Shown piece by piece: positions 16,688-24,993 of a DNA stretch of 34,847 nt (the first letter of the stretch is position 1; each line of letters begins with the position of its first letter). Origin of the DNA: Microthrixaceae bacterium (GTDB lineage: Bacteria > Actinomycetota > Acidimicrobiia > Acidimicrobiales > Acidimicrobilacustridaceae); assembly GCA_947446975.1 (NCBI GenBank), contig CANFHM010000022.1:1-34847 (forward strand). The letters are read 5' to 3'. A program made the position numbers and the translations under genes. Under the pieces are notes generated by a model. That model was not told where the DNA came from, did no database searches, and worked only from the letters and a program-made list of their open reading frames with translations.

Positions 16688-17626
16688 ATGTTGGTGATGC
16701 AACGTCCGAAGGTCGAAGCTCTAGGCGACGCAGATGGGAACCGTCAGCTCTTCGCTGTCGGCCCGCTCGAGCCCGGGTTCGGCCACACACTGGGCAACTC
16801 ACTTCGCCGCACCCTGCTGTCGTCGATCCCCGGCGCAGCGGTCACCCAGGTGCGCTTCGATGAAGCGCTCCACGAGTTCGACACCATCAAGGGTGTCACC
16901 GAGGATGTCACCGACGTCATCCTCAACCTGAAGGACCTCGTCCTTCTGGTCCACAGTGACGAGGCTGTCACCGTGCGCATCGATGTCACCGGCCCGGCCG
17001 AGGTCACCGCTGGTGACATCAAGGTCCCCGCCGATGTCGAGATCCTCAACCCGGAGCTCCACATCGCCACGGTGAACGGCGATGGCCGTCTCGCCCTCGA
17101 CGTCACCGTCGAGCGCGGTCGCGGCTATGTGTCCGCCGATCGCAACAAGTCGACCAGCACCATCGGTGTGATCCCGGTCGACTCCATCTTCTCGCCGGTT
17201 CGCCGCGTGACCTTCTCGGTCGAGCCCACCCGCGTCGAGCAGTCCACGGCGTTCGATCGTCTGGTGCTCGACGTCGAGACCGATGGTTCGATCACCGCCC
17301 GTGAGGCGCTCGCCTCGGCGGGTGCCACGCTGCAGGCACTCGTGACGCTCGTGGCCGAGATGAGCGATGAGCCCCAGGGGCTCGAACTCGGTGAGGTCAG
17401 CGTCATGAGCGCCGGTTCACCGGACCTCGATCTGCCGATCGAGGACCTCGACCTCTCGGAACGCCCCCGCAACTGCCTCAAGCGGGCCCAGGTCAACACC
17501 ATCGGAGAGCTCCTGCAGAAGTCGGTCGACGATCTCCTCACCGTCACCAACTTCGGGCAGAAGTCGCTCGACGAAGTCATCGAGAAGCTCGACGAGCGCG
17601 GCTTGTCGCTCAAGCAACGGGACTGA
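16688..17626 (+). CDS. rpoA: RNA polymerase alpha subunit
   Basis: A 312-residue product. I chose ATG 16688, with GAGG (16677-16680) 7 bases before it. A GTG at 16652 would add 12 residues without a site or family similarity. Alpha dimerises to start polymerase assembly and its C-terminal domain contacts promoter DNA and activators. The N-terminal domain shows LEPGFGHTLGNSLRRTLLSSIPGAAV and the VTFSVEPTRVEQSTAFDRLVLDVETDGSI stretch. The C-terminal domain contains LSERPRNCLKRAQVNTIGELLQKS and NFGQKSLDEVIEKLDERGLSLK. Six bases separate it from rplQ. Confidence 0.98.
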   Translation: MLVMQRPKVEALGDADGNRQLFAVGPLEPGFGHTLGNSLRRTLLSSIPGAAVTQVRFDEALHEFDTIKGVTEDVTDVILNLKDLVLLVHSDEAVTVRIDVTGPAEVTAGDIKVPADVEILNPELHIATVNGDGRLALDVTVERGRGYVSADRNKSTSTIGVIPVDSIFSPVRRVTFSVEPTRVEQSTAFDRLVLDVETDGSITAREALASAGATLQALVTLVAEMSDEPQGLELGEVSVMSAGSPDLDLPIEDLDLSERPRNCLKRAQVNTIGELLQKSVDDLLTVTNFGQKSLDEVIEKLDERGLSLKQRD

Positions 17627-17632
17627 TCCACC

Positions 17633-17986
17633 ATGCCTGCAACCCCACGCAAATCCGGCCGCTTCGGTGGCTCCGCCGCCCATCAGCGTCTCATGATGGC
17701 CAACCTCGCAGCGTCGCTCTTCGCCGCTGAGGGGATCGTCACCACCGAGGCCAAGGCCAAGGCCCTGCGCCCCATCGCCGAGAAGCTCATCACCAAGGCC
17801 AAGAAGGGCGGTGTCCACCGTCAGCGTCAGGTGGTCGCGTTCCTCGGCGATCAGGAGATGGCGTCGAAGCTCTTCAGTGACATCGGTCCGCGCTACGTCG
17901 ACCGGCCGGGTGGCTACACCCGCATCCTGAAGCTCGGTCCGCGTCAGGGCGACAACGCCCCGATGGCGCGCATCGAACTCCTCTGA
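17633..17986 (+). CDS. rplQ: 50S ribosomal protein L17 (bL17)
   Basis: A 117-residue product. L17 is a bacterial-specific protein near the tunnel exit. [41 protein letters not shown] is diagnostic, and it ends [25 protein letters not shown]. It is the last ribosomal gene of the superoperon; two hairpins follow before truA. Confidence 0.97.
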   Translation: MPATPRKSGRFGGSAAHQRLMMANLAASLFAAEGIVTTEAKAKALRPIAEKLITKAKKGGVHRQRQVVAFLGDQEMASKLFSDIGPRYVDRPGGYTRILKLGPRQGDNAPMARIELL

Positions 17987-18069
17987 TCCACCGTTCCTCA
18001 GACTGAGGTCCGTGGAGGAACTCCAGAACTCGATACCGGTGCGGGTGATCCCTGATCCACCCGCACCGG
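17987..18069 (+). promoter_or_regulatory. Two successive hairpins at the rplQ-truA junction
   Basis: The first is bipartite: TCCAC (17987-17991) pairs with GTGGA (18012-18016), enclosing CCTCA-GAC-TGAGG (17996-18008). The second is a perfect 12-bp stem: CCGGTGCGGGTG (18036-18047), a 10-base loop, CACCCGCACCGG (18058-18069). Neither has a T-run. The first covers the possible GTG start of truA. Together they look like an attenuator or partial terminator that lowers expression of truA relative to the ribosomal genes. Confidence 0.5.
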
Positions 18070-18818
18070 GTCGCGTCCGGATGCGGATGGAGATCGCCTA
18101 CGACGGGGCGCAGTTCCGCGGGGTGGCCGAGAACACCGGCGTCACCACCGTGGTGGGATCCATCCGGGCGGTGCTCGAGCGGGCCGTGAGCCACGACCTC
18201 GAGATCTCGGTGGCCGGACGCACCGATGCTGGTGTGCACGCCCGCGCCCAGGTGCTCTCCTTCGATGTGGTGGAGGCGAAGGCCGACCCGGTGGAACTCG
18301 CCCGGGTGGTCAACCGCAATCTCGTCCCCGGCATCGTGGCGCAGTCCTGCGCCCTTGCCGCTGACGACTTCGATGCCCGGTTCTCCGCCGTGCACCGGCA
18401 CTACCGCTACACCGTGCTCAACCGTTCGATCCCGGATCCGTTCCTCGCACCGACCACCTGGTGGGTCGGGATCCCGCTCTCGGTCGACGACATGAATCTG
18501 GCCTGCGACCCGATCCTCGGATCACATGACTTCTCGAGCTTCTGCCGACGGCCGAAGTCCGATGTCGGCGCCTCGCTCGTCCGCAGGGTGCACTCGGCCC
18601 GATGGCAGGACCTCGGCGACGGCATGCTCCGGTTCGAGATCAGGGCGAACGCGTTCTGCCAGCAGATGGTCCGGGCACTCGTGGGGACGATGGTCGACAT
18701 GGGCCGCGGTCATCTCCGGGCCGCCGACATGGGCACGATCCTCGAGGCCCGAGATCGCGCACGAGCCGGTCAGGTGGCGCCGGCCCAGGGACTCTGCCTC
18801 TGGGAGGTCGGCTACTGA
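18012..18818 (+). CDS. truA: tRNA pseudouridine(38-40) synthase
   Basis: 268 residues from GTG 18012, or 245 from ATG 18081. The enzyme makes pseudouridine in the anticodon stem-loop of many tRNAs. The catalytic aspartate lies in VAGRTDAGVHA. The tRNA-binding segments are IAYDGAQFRGVAEN, RFSAVHRHYRYTVLNR, HDFSSFCRRPK and FEIRANAFCQQMVRALVGTMVDMG. The usual GWQ motif after the YDG strand is replaced by GVAEN, which I take as lineage variation. Start choice is unsettled. GTG has a GAGG three bases upstream but sits inside a hairpin; ATG lies just after the second hairpin but lacks a ribosome-binding site. Confidence 0.93.
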   Translation: MEELQNSIPVRVIPDPPAPGRVRMRMEIAYDGAQFRGVAENTGVTTVVGSIRAVLERAVSHDLEISVAGRTDAGVHARAQVLSFDVVEAKADPVELARVVNRNLVPGIVAQSCALAADDFDARFSAVHRHYRYTVLNRSIPDPFLAPTTWWVGIPLSVDDMNLACDPILGSHDFSSFCRRPKSDVGASLVRRVHSARWQDLGDGMLRFEIRANAFCQQMVRALVGTMVDMGRGHLRAADMGTILEARDRARAGQVAPAQGLCLWEVGY

Positions 18819-18839
18819 TGCGCAGTTCCCCGGCGAGGT

Positions 18840-18893
18840 CGGTGTGATCGGTGCAGTCGGTGCGATCCGTGCAGCCGGTGCAGTCGGTGCAGC
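18840..18893 (+). repeat. Nine-base tandem repeat, six imperfect copies
   Basis: Units of CGGTGCAGT begin at 18840, 18849, 18858, 18867, 18876 and 18885, with one to three changes in some copies. It occupies the spacer between truA and the rplM promoter. In the spacer 18819-19057 (239 bases) I otherwise see only the promoter described next. Confidence 0.8.
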
Positions 18894-18923
18894 GAGCATG
18901 AATACCTCGTCCGAACAGCGGGT

Positions 18924-18953
18924 TTGCCGTGGAAGGTGCTCCCGCCGTATCGT
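18924..18953 (+). promoter_or_regulatory. Predicted promoter of rplM-rpsI
   Basis: TTGCCG (18924-18929) and TATCGT (18948-18953) with an 18-base spacer. The same -10 hexamer is seen at the groES promoter. It predicts a leader of about 100 bases before the GTG start of rplM and argues against longer open versions of that gene. Confidence 0.5.
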
Positions 18954-19057
18954 GTCACTCCGCTCTGGCGCGCGGATCTCCGCCTGCGCCGTGGCCGTTT
19001 CTCCTGAACAACCATCCGTGGACTCCGATCCGCGGATCTCGAACTGAAGGGCTGCGC

Positions 19058-19504
19058 GTGCGCACCTACTCTCCCAAAGCCAGCGAAATCACCCGTGCAT
19101 GGTTCGTGATCGATGCCGAAGGCATGGTCCTGGGCCGTCTCGCGACCGAGGTCGCCCGCATCCTGCGCGGCAAGCACAAGCCCACCTACGCCTCGCACAT
19201 CGACACCGGCGATCACGTGATCATCATCAACGCCGACAAGATCGTGCTCACCTCGAACAAGGGCGACAAGCTCTTCGTGCATCGCCACTCCGGCTACCCG
19301 GGCGGCCTGCGCACCCAGTCCTACGGCAACCTCCTCGCCACCAAGCCCGAGGAAGCCGTCCGCGGAGCCATCCGGGGCATGCTCCCGCACAACCGTCTCG
19401 GTCGTCAGCAGCTCACCAAGCTGAAGGTCTACGCCGGCCCGGTGCACCCGCACGCCGCGCAGAGCCCCGAGCCCATCGAATTCACCCACGCCAAGGCCCG
19501 CTGA
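19058..19504 (+). CDS. rplM: 50S ribosomal protein L13 (uL13)
   Basis: 148 residues from GTG 19058, with GAAGG (19046-19050) 7 bases upstream. The open frame reaches back to about 18929, but that part overlaps the promoter and is unlike L13. L13 is an early large-subunit assembly protein. [40 protein letters not shown] is the standard N-terminus. [16 protein letters not shown] and [28 protein letters not shown] complete it. Confidence 0.97.
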   Translation: MRTYSPKASEITRAWFVIDAEGMVLGRLATEVARILRGKHKPTYASHIDTGDHVIIINADKIVLTSNKGDKLFVHRHSGYPGGLRTQSYGNLLATKPEEAVRGAIRGMLPHNRLGRQQLTKLKVYAGPVHPHAAQSPEPIEFTHAKAR

Positions 19505-19527
19505 GCGGCCGTCACTGAGGATCAAAC

Positions 19528-19920
19528 ATGTCGCAGCCACTCACTCAGACGACCGGACGCCGCAAGCGCGCTGTCGCTCGTGTCCGCCTCCGCCCGGGAA
19601 CCGGCAACATCACCGTGAACGGTCGTCCGGTCACGGAGTACTTCCCCACCGCAACCCATCGGATGATCCTCAGCGAACCGCTGCGTCTGACCAGCACCGA
19701 TGAGGTCTATGACATCGACTGCACCATCGATGGTGGCGGCGTGTCGGGCCAGGCCGGTGCGCTGCGTCATGGCATCGCCCGTGCGCTGATCGAACTCGAT
19801 CCGGAGATGCGCCCGGAGCTCAAGAAGGCCGGCTTCCTCACTCGCGATGATCGCAAGAAGGAATCCAAGAAGTACGGCCTCAAGAAGGCCCGCAAGGCGC
19901 CTCAGTACTCGAAGCGCTGA
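19528..19920 (+). CDS. rpsI: 30S ribosomal protein S9 (uS9)
   Basis: 130 residues, the E. coli length. S9 reaches the P-site with its C-terminal tail. [26 protein letters not shown] opens it. [36 protein letters not shown] follows, and the tail [17 protein letters not shown] ends with the lysine-arginine that touches P-site tRNA. GAGGAT before the ATG serves as ribosome-binding site. It is paired with rplM as in most bacteria. Confidence 0.98.
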   Translation: MSQPLTQTTGRRKRAVARVRLRPGTGNITVNGRPVTEYFPTATHRMILSEPLRLTSTDEVYDIDCTIDGGGVSGQAGALRHGIARALIELDPEMRPELKKAGFLTRDDRKKESKKYGLKKARKAPQYSKR

Positions 19921-19935
19921 TCCTCGCAGGTCCGT

Positions 19936-21354
19936 ATGGGACTGCGATTCGGCACTGACGGAGTCCGCGGCCCGGCCGACGAGTTCTCCGACGCATTCGT
20001 CCTCGCCCTCGGCGAGGCCGCAGCGCGCACGCTCGGCCCCCACTTCGTGGTCGGACGCGACACCCGAGCCTCGGGGGAGCGGATCGAACGCGCCCTCGTG
20101 GCCGGTCTCGCTCGCGGTGGCGCCGGCGCGACGGTGCTCGGCGTGGCCCCGACCCCCGCGGTGGCCTGGCTGGCGGCCCGCGATGGTGTCGGTGGTGCGG
20201 TCATCTCCGCATCCCATAACCCCTGGTCGGACAACGGCATCAAGTTCTTCGGTCCGGGCGGACGCAAGCTGAGCGATGCGGTCGAGTCGGAACTCGAGCG
20301 CCTGCTCGATGAACTGCTCGAGGGACGGCTCGAACACGCTGCTCCCGATGCCGGGTCGGTCTCTCCCCGTGCTGATGCTGATGCTGATGCTGCGGTGGAC
20401 GTGGCGATCGGCGACTGGACCGCGTCGTTGCGCTCGGCCGTCTCCGTGCCGCTCGATGGTCTCCATGTCGTCATCGACTGCGCCAACGGTGCCCAGTCGG
20501 CCATCGCCGTCGGGGTGATCGCCGCCTGTGGTGCCCGGGTGGATGTCCTGCACGCCGAGCCCGATGGTCGCAACATCAACGACGGCTGCGGTTCCACCCA
20601 TCCGGAGGATCTGCAGGCCGCCGTGCTCGCATCGGGGGCCGACATCGGTCTGGCCTTCGACGGTGATGCTGATCGCCTGGTGGCGGTCGACGAACGCGGC
20701 GCCATCGTCGACGGTGACCATCTGCTCGCACTCTTCGCCGCCGATCTGCATGCCCGCGGAGCGCTGCGGGGTGACCTCGTCGTGGTCACGGTCATGACGA
20801 ATCTGGGGTTCCGGATCGCGATGGAACGGCTCGGCATCGAGGTGGTGGAGACCGCCGTCGGGGATCGACACGTGCTCGAGGCCCTCGCCCGAACGGGTGG
20901 TTCTCTGGGCGGGGAGCAGAGCGGTCACATCGTCTTCGCCGAGCTCGCCACCACCGGTGACGGACTGCTGTCGGGACTCCGACTCCTCGATCTGCTGCAG
21001 CGAGCCCGCATGGTGGTCGGAGGGGGTGGGCAGCGCACCGGTCAGGGCATCGGACAGGGCACCGGCGAGGCCCCCGAGCCACGGTTCTCCGAGCTCGCAG
21101 CGGCGTCGATGACCCAGCTCCCACAGGTTCTCCGCAATGTCGCGGTGCAGTCCCGCCGCAGCGACATCGCCGACATCCTCGCCGGGGAGCTCGCGGCCGA
21201 GCAGCGTCTTCTCGGGTCGTCCGGTCGCATCCTGCTGCGTCCCAGCGGCACCGAACCGGTCATCCGCGTGATGGTGGAGGCGGCCACTGAGGAGCAGGCG
21301 CTCGAGGTCGTCGGCCGACTGGCCGCGGCGGTCGAGGAAGTGTGCTCCGCCTAG
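19936..21354 (+). CDS. glmM: Phosphoglucosamine mutase
   Basis: 472 residues, about 25 longer than typical. It converts glucosamine-6-phosphate to glucosamine-1-phosphate on the way to UDP-GlcNAc. The start GLRFGTDGVRGPADE is diagnostic. The phosphoserine loop is ISASHNPWSDNGIKFFG with Ser93 as the phosphorylated residue. The metal loop is FDGDADRLVAVDE, the sugar loop LGGEQSGHIVF and the phosphate-binding site RPSGTEPVIRVMVE. The extra length lies in two repeat-derived loops: an Ala-Asp run at 20371-20394 and a Gly-Gln run around 21040-21063. GlmS, the preceding enzyme of the pathway, is encoded next. Confidence 0.97.
   Translation: MGLRFGTDGVRGPADEFSDAFVLALGEAAARTLGPHFVVGRDTRASGERIERALVAGLARGGAGATVLGVAPTPAVAWLAARDGVGGAVISASHNPWSDNGIKFFGPGGRKLSDAVESELERLLDELLEGRLEHAAPDAGSVSPRADADADAAVDVAIGDWTASLRSAVSVPLDGLHVVIDCANGAQSAIAVGVIAACGARVDVLHAEPDGRNINDGCGSTHPEDLQAAVLASGADIGLAFDGDADRLVAVDERGAIVDGDHLLALFAADLHARGALRGDLVVVTVMTNLGFRIAMERLGIEVVETAVGDRHVLEALARTGGSLGGEQSGHIVFAELATTGDGLLSGLRLLDLLQRARMVVGGGGQRTGQGIGQGTGEAPEPRFSELAAASMTQLPQVLRNVAVQSRRSDIADILAGELAAEQRLLGSSGRILLRPSGTEPVIRVMVEAATEEQALEVVGRLAAAVEEVCSA
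20371..20394 (+). repeat. Hexanucleotide repeat in glmM (Ala-Asp run)
   Basis: GCTGAT occurs three times in a row, followed by GCTGCG, giving ADADADAA in a surface loop between the first and second domains. The uniform codons (GCT, GAT), unlike the surrounding GC-ending codons, suggest recent expansion. Confidence 0.75.
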
Positions 21355-21393
21355 ACTCTCGCCCGTCCACGAACGAGGAGTCTCCAGCGGAAC

Positions 21394-24300
21394 ATGTGCG
21401 GGATCATCGCCGTCGTTCGACGTCCCACCGATCGAGCAGTTCCTGATGTCGATGGGGTCTGCGGATCCCTCGAACAGGCGTCACTGGTCCTCGATCGCCT
21501 CATCCACGCACTGACGGGCTCGACCGACGCATCAGGCTCCACCCCGGCCGGAGCTGCAGTGGCGGAGGCCGCTGCGCTCGTCGGACAGGCTGATGCGCTG
21601 CTGCGCGGCGTGGCAGGTGTGCGTCTGCTCATCAAGGTGCCGGGTGCGGCGGCGCGTGTCTCGACCCTGATCTCGGGTATCGACCGGCAGATCACCGCCT
21701 TCGAGGCGCTGCTCGACGCCGACACTGCGATGGTCGGAACTGCGCTCGGATCCGGCGTCGGGACCGCGCTCGGATCGGAACTGGAGTCGGTCAACGCCGC
21801 GCTCATCGAACTCAAGGATGCGGCCTGGGCCGTGCGTCGGGATCGACTCCGCGCCGCCGACGGTGTCATCGAGCTGGTGGGTCTCGGGGCGAATCCGGCG
21901 GCGATCGGCGTCGGGCTCTCGATGCATCAGGCGCTCTCGGCCCTCGACCGGCTCGAGGTGCGCGGTCGTGACAGTGCAGGACTCCATCTGCTGGTGCGGG
22001 GCCATGGGATCGATCTCGACTCACCGGCGCTGCGGGCGGACCTGCGTGAACGGGCCACCGATCCGCTCTTCGGCTCGATGGCCGTGCGCACACCGGCGGG
22101 TCACCTGAGCCTCGTCTACAAGGCGGCGGCGGAGATCGGGGAGCTCGGGGACAACACCCGGGCGCTGCGGGCGTCGATCACCACCGATCCGCTCCTGCGA
22201 CAGGCCCTCGCGTCGGGGACGGTCGAGGCGGTGGTGCTCGGGCACACCCGCTGGGCCAGCGTCGGGATCATCTCCCAGCCGAACGCCCATCCGCTCAACT
22301 CCGACGAGCTCGCTGATGATGAGGCGGGAACGGCGAACTCCCGCCCGTACCTCACAGCCGTGCTCAACGGCGATGTCGACAACTTCGCCGACCTCAAGCT
22401 CAGTGCGTCATTGCGCATCGCCGAGGAGATCACCACCGACGCCAAGGTCATCCCCACCCTGACCTCGCGGGCCATGGTCGACGGGTCGACGGTGGTCGAT
22501 GCCTTCCGTGAGACCGTGAACCTGCTGGAGGGTTCGGTGGCCATCGCCGCGAGTTCGGCGGCCGAAGCCTCCGATCTCCTCCTCGCGCTGCGGGGGAGCG
22601 GGCAGGCGCTCTACATCGGGACGGCCGAGGATGCGTTCATCGTGGCCAGCGAGCCCTATGGCGTCGTCGAGGACACGCCGTCCTACCTCCGGCTGGACGG
22701 CGATGTGCCCGCCGATCCCACCAATCCCGCCAGTCGGGGCCAGGTGGTCCGACTCCGCGGCGCCCTCGCCGGCGACATCGCCGGGATCGAACGATGGGCC
22801 TACGACGGGACCCCGCTCGCCGTCGGCGCGGAGGAGTTCGACACCGCGCAGATCACCACCCGCGACATCGATCGTGGCGACGCCCCGCATTTCCTGTTGA
22901 AGGAGATCGGCGAGGCAGCAGGGTCGTTCCGCAAGACCCTGCGCGGCAAGCTGATCGACGGGGCCGCCGGTCCCGAGGTCATCCTCGGCGATGAGGTCCT
23001 GTCCCCCGAGGTGCGCGCCGGGCTGGCGGACGGTTCGATCAGTCGCATCATCGCCATCGGCCAGGGCACCGCTGCGGTGGCGTCACGGGCGCTGGTGGAG
23101 GGTCTCGCTGCGTTCGCCCCGCACACCGCGCTTCGGGTGAGCGCGGCGCTGGCCACCGAACTGTCCGGCTTCGGGCTCGCCGACTCGATGGCCGACACCC
23201 TCGTCATCGCCGTGAGCCAGTCGGGCACCACCACCGACACGAACCGTACGGTCGACCTCGTGCGGGCCCGCGGGGGTCATGTCGTCGCCATCGTCAACCG
23301 CCGCAACAGTGATCTCACCGATCGGGCCGATGGGGTGCTCCACACCTCCGATGGTCGCGATGTGGAGATGAGCGTGGCGTCCACGAAGGCGTTCTACGCA
23401 CAGATCGCCGCCTGCTTCCTGCTCGCCGCAGCGATCGCGGACGCGGCGGCGCCGGTCGGCGGCGGGAGCGCGGCTGGTGGCACAGCTTCTGCTGGTGGCA
23501 CAGCTTCTGCTGGTGGCACAGCTTCCGTGGGCGCGTCGGATCGGCGTCAGGTGCTCGAGAGTCTCCGGGCCATGCCAGCAGCACTCGAGGCCACCTTCGC
23601 CCTTCGGTCCGAGATCGCCCGGGCGGCCCAGGATGTGGCGCCGTCGCGGAGGTACTGGGCCATCGTCGGCAACGGGGCCAATCGGATCGCTGCGGAGGAG
23701 GTCCGGATCAAGCTCTCCGAGCTCTGTTACAAGGCCATCGCGTGCGACGGCACCGAGGACAAGAAGCACATCGATCTGTCCTCGGAACCCATGATCCTCG
23801 TCTGCGCCGCCGGCCTGCAGGGTTCCACCGCTGATGATGTGGCCAAGGAGGTGGCGATCTACCGGGCCCATAAGGCGGCGCCGGTCGTGATCGCCAGTGA
23901 GGGCGAGGAACGGTTCTCGGCGGCACTCCATGTGATCTCCGTCCCGGTGGTGCATCCGCGGCTGGCCTTCGTGCTCTCAGCGATGGTCGGCCATCTGTTC
24001 GGGTACGAGGCGGCCCTCGCCATCGATGCGCAGGCCCGACCCCTCCGCGAGGCGCGTGCCGCCATCGACGAGGCCATCGCCACCGGGCTCTCGGGGGACG
24101 GTGAGGAGCTGCGGCGTCATCTGCAGCCGGCGATGGCCCCGTCGGCCGGCCGGTTCTTCGACAGTCTCCGGTCCGGTGCACTCGACGGGAACCTCGAGGC
24201 GAGCACGGCATCGCGGCTGGCGTCGCTGTGGCGCTATGCACTCGGCATCGCGTCGTTGGAGTCGTACCAGGTCGAGCACGGAAAGGTCGGCACGCCCGGT

Positions 24301-24993
24301 GTGGTGCTCGAGGACCTCACGATCGCGCTGAGCTCGGCCATCGATGAGCTCACCCGACCGATCGATGCCATCAAGCATCAGGCCAAGACCGTCACCGTCG
24401 GGATCTCCCGCAGCGACGAGACCCTCATGCAGGTGCCGTTGGTGCGCGAGGTCCTCGCCGCCGGTGCTCCCCGCGACCGGCTCAGCTACACCACGCTGCG
24501 CACGTTGGCCTCTCTCGAGCCCCTCGTGGCCGAGGTGCTCGGGTACACCCGCTACGCCATCGAGGGTCAGGTGGACTCCAACGGCCACGATGATGCGACG
24601 GTGGTCATCGTCGATCGTGGTGGGCTCGGTCGTGAGCTGCGCAGCCGGACCGTGGACCAACCCGAACTTCGGGGCACCAAGCGGTGGGTCGCCGTGGAGC
24701 GCACGGTGCTCGTGGCGAAGGGTCGCAGCGACGGTCGTACCGTGATCATCGTCCCGGAGATCAAGGACGGCGAGCCCACGGGTCTGGCGCTGCTCCATGT
24801 GCGTCTGCACGAGGATCTCACGCTGCCGGTCCTTCGCTCGGTGCTGCAGGGGTATCGCAACCGGTACGGCGCCATCAAGCATGCGGTCACCGAGACCGAG
24901 CCGGTGTTCCGCGACGATCTGCTCGTCGACGTGCCGATCATCGATCTCATGACCGAACCGGTGAACGATCTCGCCGAGCGCTGGCGATCGTGA
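21394..24993 (+). CDS. glmS: Oversized glucosamine-fructose-6-phosphate aminotransferase (GlmS-like)
   Basis: 1199 residues, about twice the usual 610. The enzyme makes glucosamine-6-phosphate from fructose-6-phosphate and glutamine. The N-terminal glutaminase domain keeps the nucleophile Cys2 (MCGIIAVV). RGRDSAG occurs only at about residue 190, so roughly 160 residues are inserted after the first strand. HTRW is at 284-287, then NAHPLNS and VLNGDVDNF. The first SIS domain has SQSGTTTDTNRTVDLV (from 608) and ASTKAFYAQIAA; the second has VGNGANRIAAEEVRIKLSELCYKAIACDG. Beyond about residue 890 is an extra domain of about 300 residues that I do not recognise, containing RPIDAIKHQAKTVTVG. Repeat-derived loops occur at 21736-21780 and 23473-23526. 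Position after glmM supports the role. Confidence 0.88.
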   Translation: MCGIIAVVRRPTDRAVPDVDGVCGSLEQASLVLDRLIHALTGSTDASGSTPAGAAVAEAAALVGQADALLRGVAGVRLLIKVPGAAARVSTLISGIDRQITAFEALLDADTAMVGTALGSGVGTALGSELESVNAALIELKDAAWAVRRDRLRAADGVIELVGLGANPAAIGVGLSMHQALSALDRLEVRGRDSAGLHLLVRGHGIDLDSPALRADLRERATDPLFGSMAVRTPAGHLSLVYKAAAEIGELGDNTRALRASITTDPLLRQALASGTVEAVVLGHTRWASVGIISQPNAHPLNSDELADDEAGTANSRPYLTAVLNGDVDNFADLKLSASLRIAEEITTDAKVIPTLTSRAMVDGSTVVDAFRETVNLLEGSVAIAASSAAEASDLLLALRGSGQALYIGTAEDAFIVASEPYGVVEDTPSYLRLDGDVPADPTNPASRGQVVRLRGALAGDIAGIERWAYDGTPLAVGAEEFDTAQITTRDIDRGDAPHFLLKEIGEAAGSFRKTLRGKLIDGAAGPEVILGDEVLSPEVRAGLADGSISRIIAIGQGTAAVASRALVEGLAAFAPHTALRVSAALATELSGFGLADSMADTLVIAVSQSGTTTDTNRTVDLVRARGGHVVAIVNRRNSDLTDRADGVLHTSDGRDVEMSVASTKAFYAQIAACFLLAAAIADAAAPVGGGSAAGGTASAGGTASAGGTASVGASDRRQVLESLRAMPAALEATFALRSEIARAAQDVAPSRRYWAIVGNGANRIAAEEVRIKLSELCYKAIACDGTEDKKHIDLSSEPMILVCAAGLQGSTADDVAKEVAIYRAHKAAPVVIASEGEERFSAALHVISVPVVHPRLAFVLSAMVGHLFGYEAALAIDAQARPLREARAAIDEAIATGLSGDGEELRRHLQPAMAPSAGRFFDSLRSGALDGNLEASTASRLASLWRYALGIASLESYQVEHGKVGTPGVVLEDLTIALSSAIDELTRPIDAIKHQAKTVTVGISRSDETLMQVPLVREVLAAGAPRDRLSYTTLRTLASLEPLVAEVLGYTRYAIEGQVDSNGHDDATVVIVDRGGLGRELRSRTVDQPELRGTKRWVAVERTVLVAKGRSDGRTVIIVPEIKDGEPTGLALLHVRLHEDLTLPVLRSVLQGYRNRYGAIKHAVTETEPVFRDDLLVDVPIIDLMTEPVNDLAERWRS
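21736..21780 (+). repeat. 24-base near-repeat in the glmS insertion
   Basis: Two nearly identical stretches encode GTALGS separated by Gly-Val (GTALGSGVGTALGS). It lies in the helical insertion of the glutaminase domain, between RGRDSAG and the N-terminus. Confidence 0.6.
23473..23526 (+). repeat. 18-base tandem repeat in glmS, three copies
   Basis: GCTGGTGGCACAGCTTCT is repeated exactly twice and a third time with one change, encoding AGGTAS three times (residues 694-711). It sits between the two SIS domains. The identical codons point to recent slippage or duplication. Confidence 0.9.
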
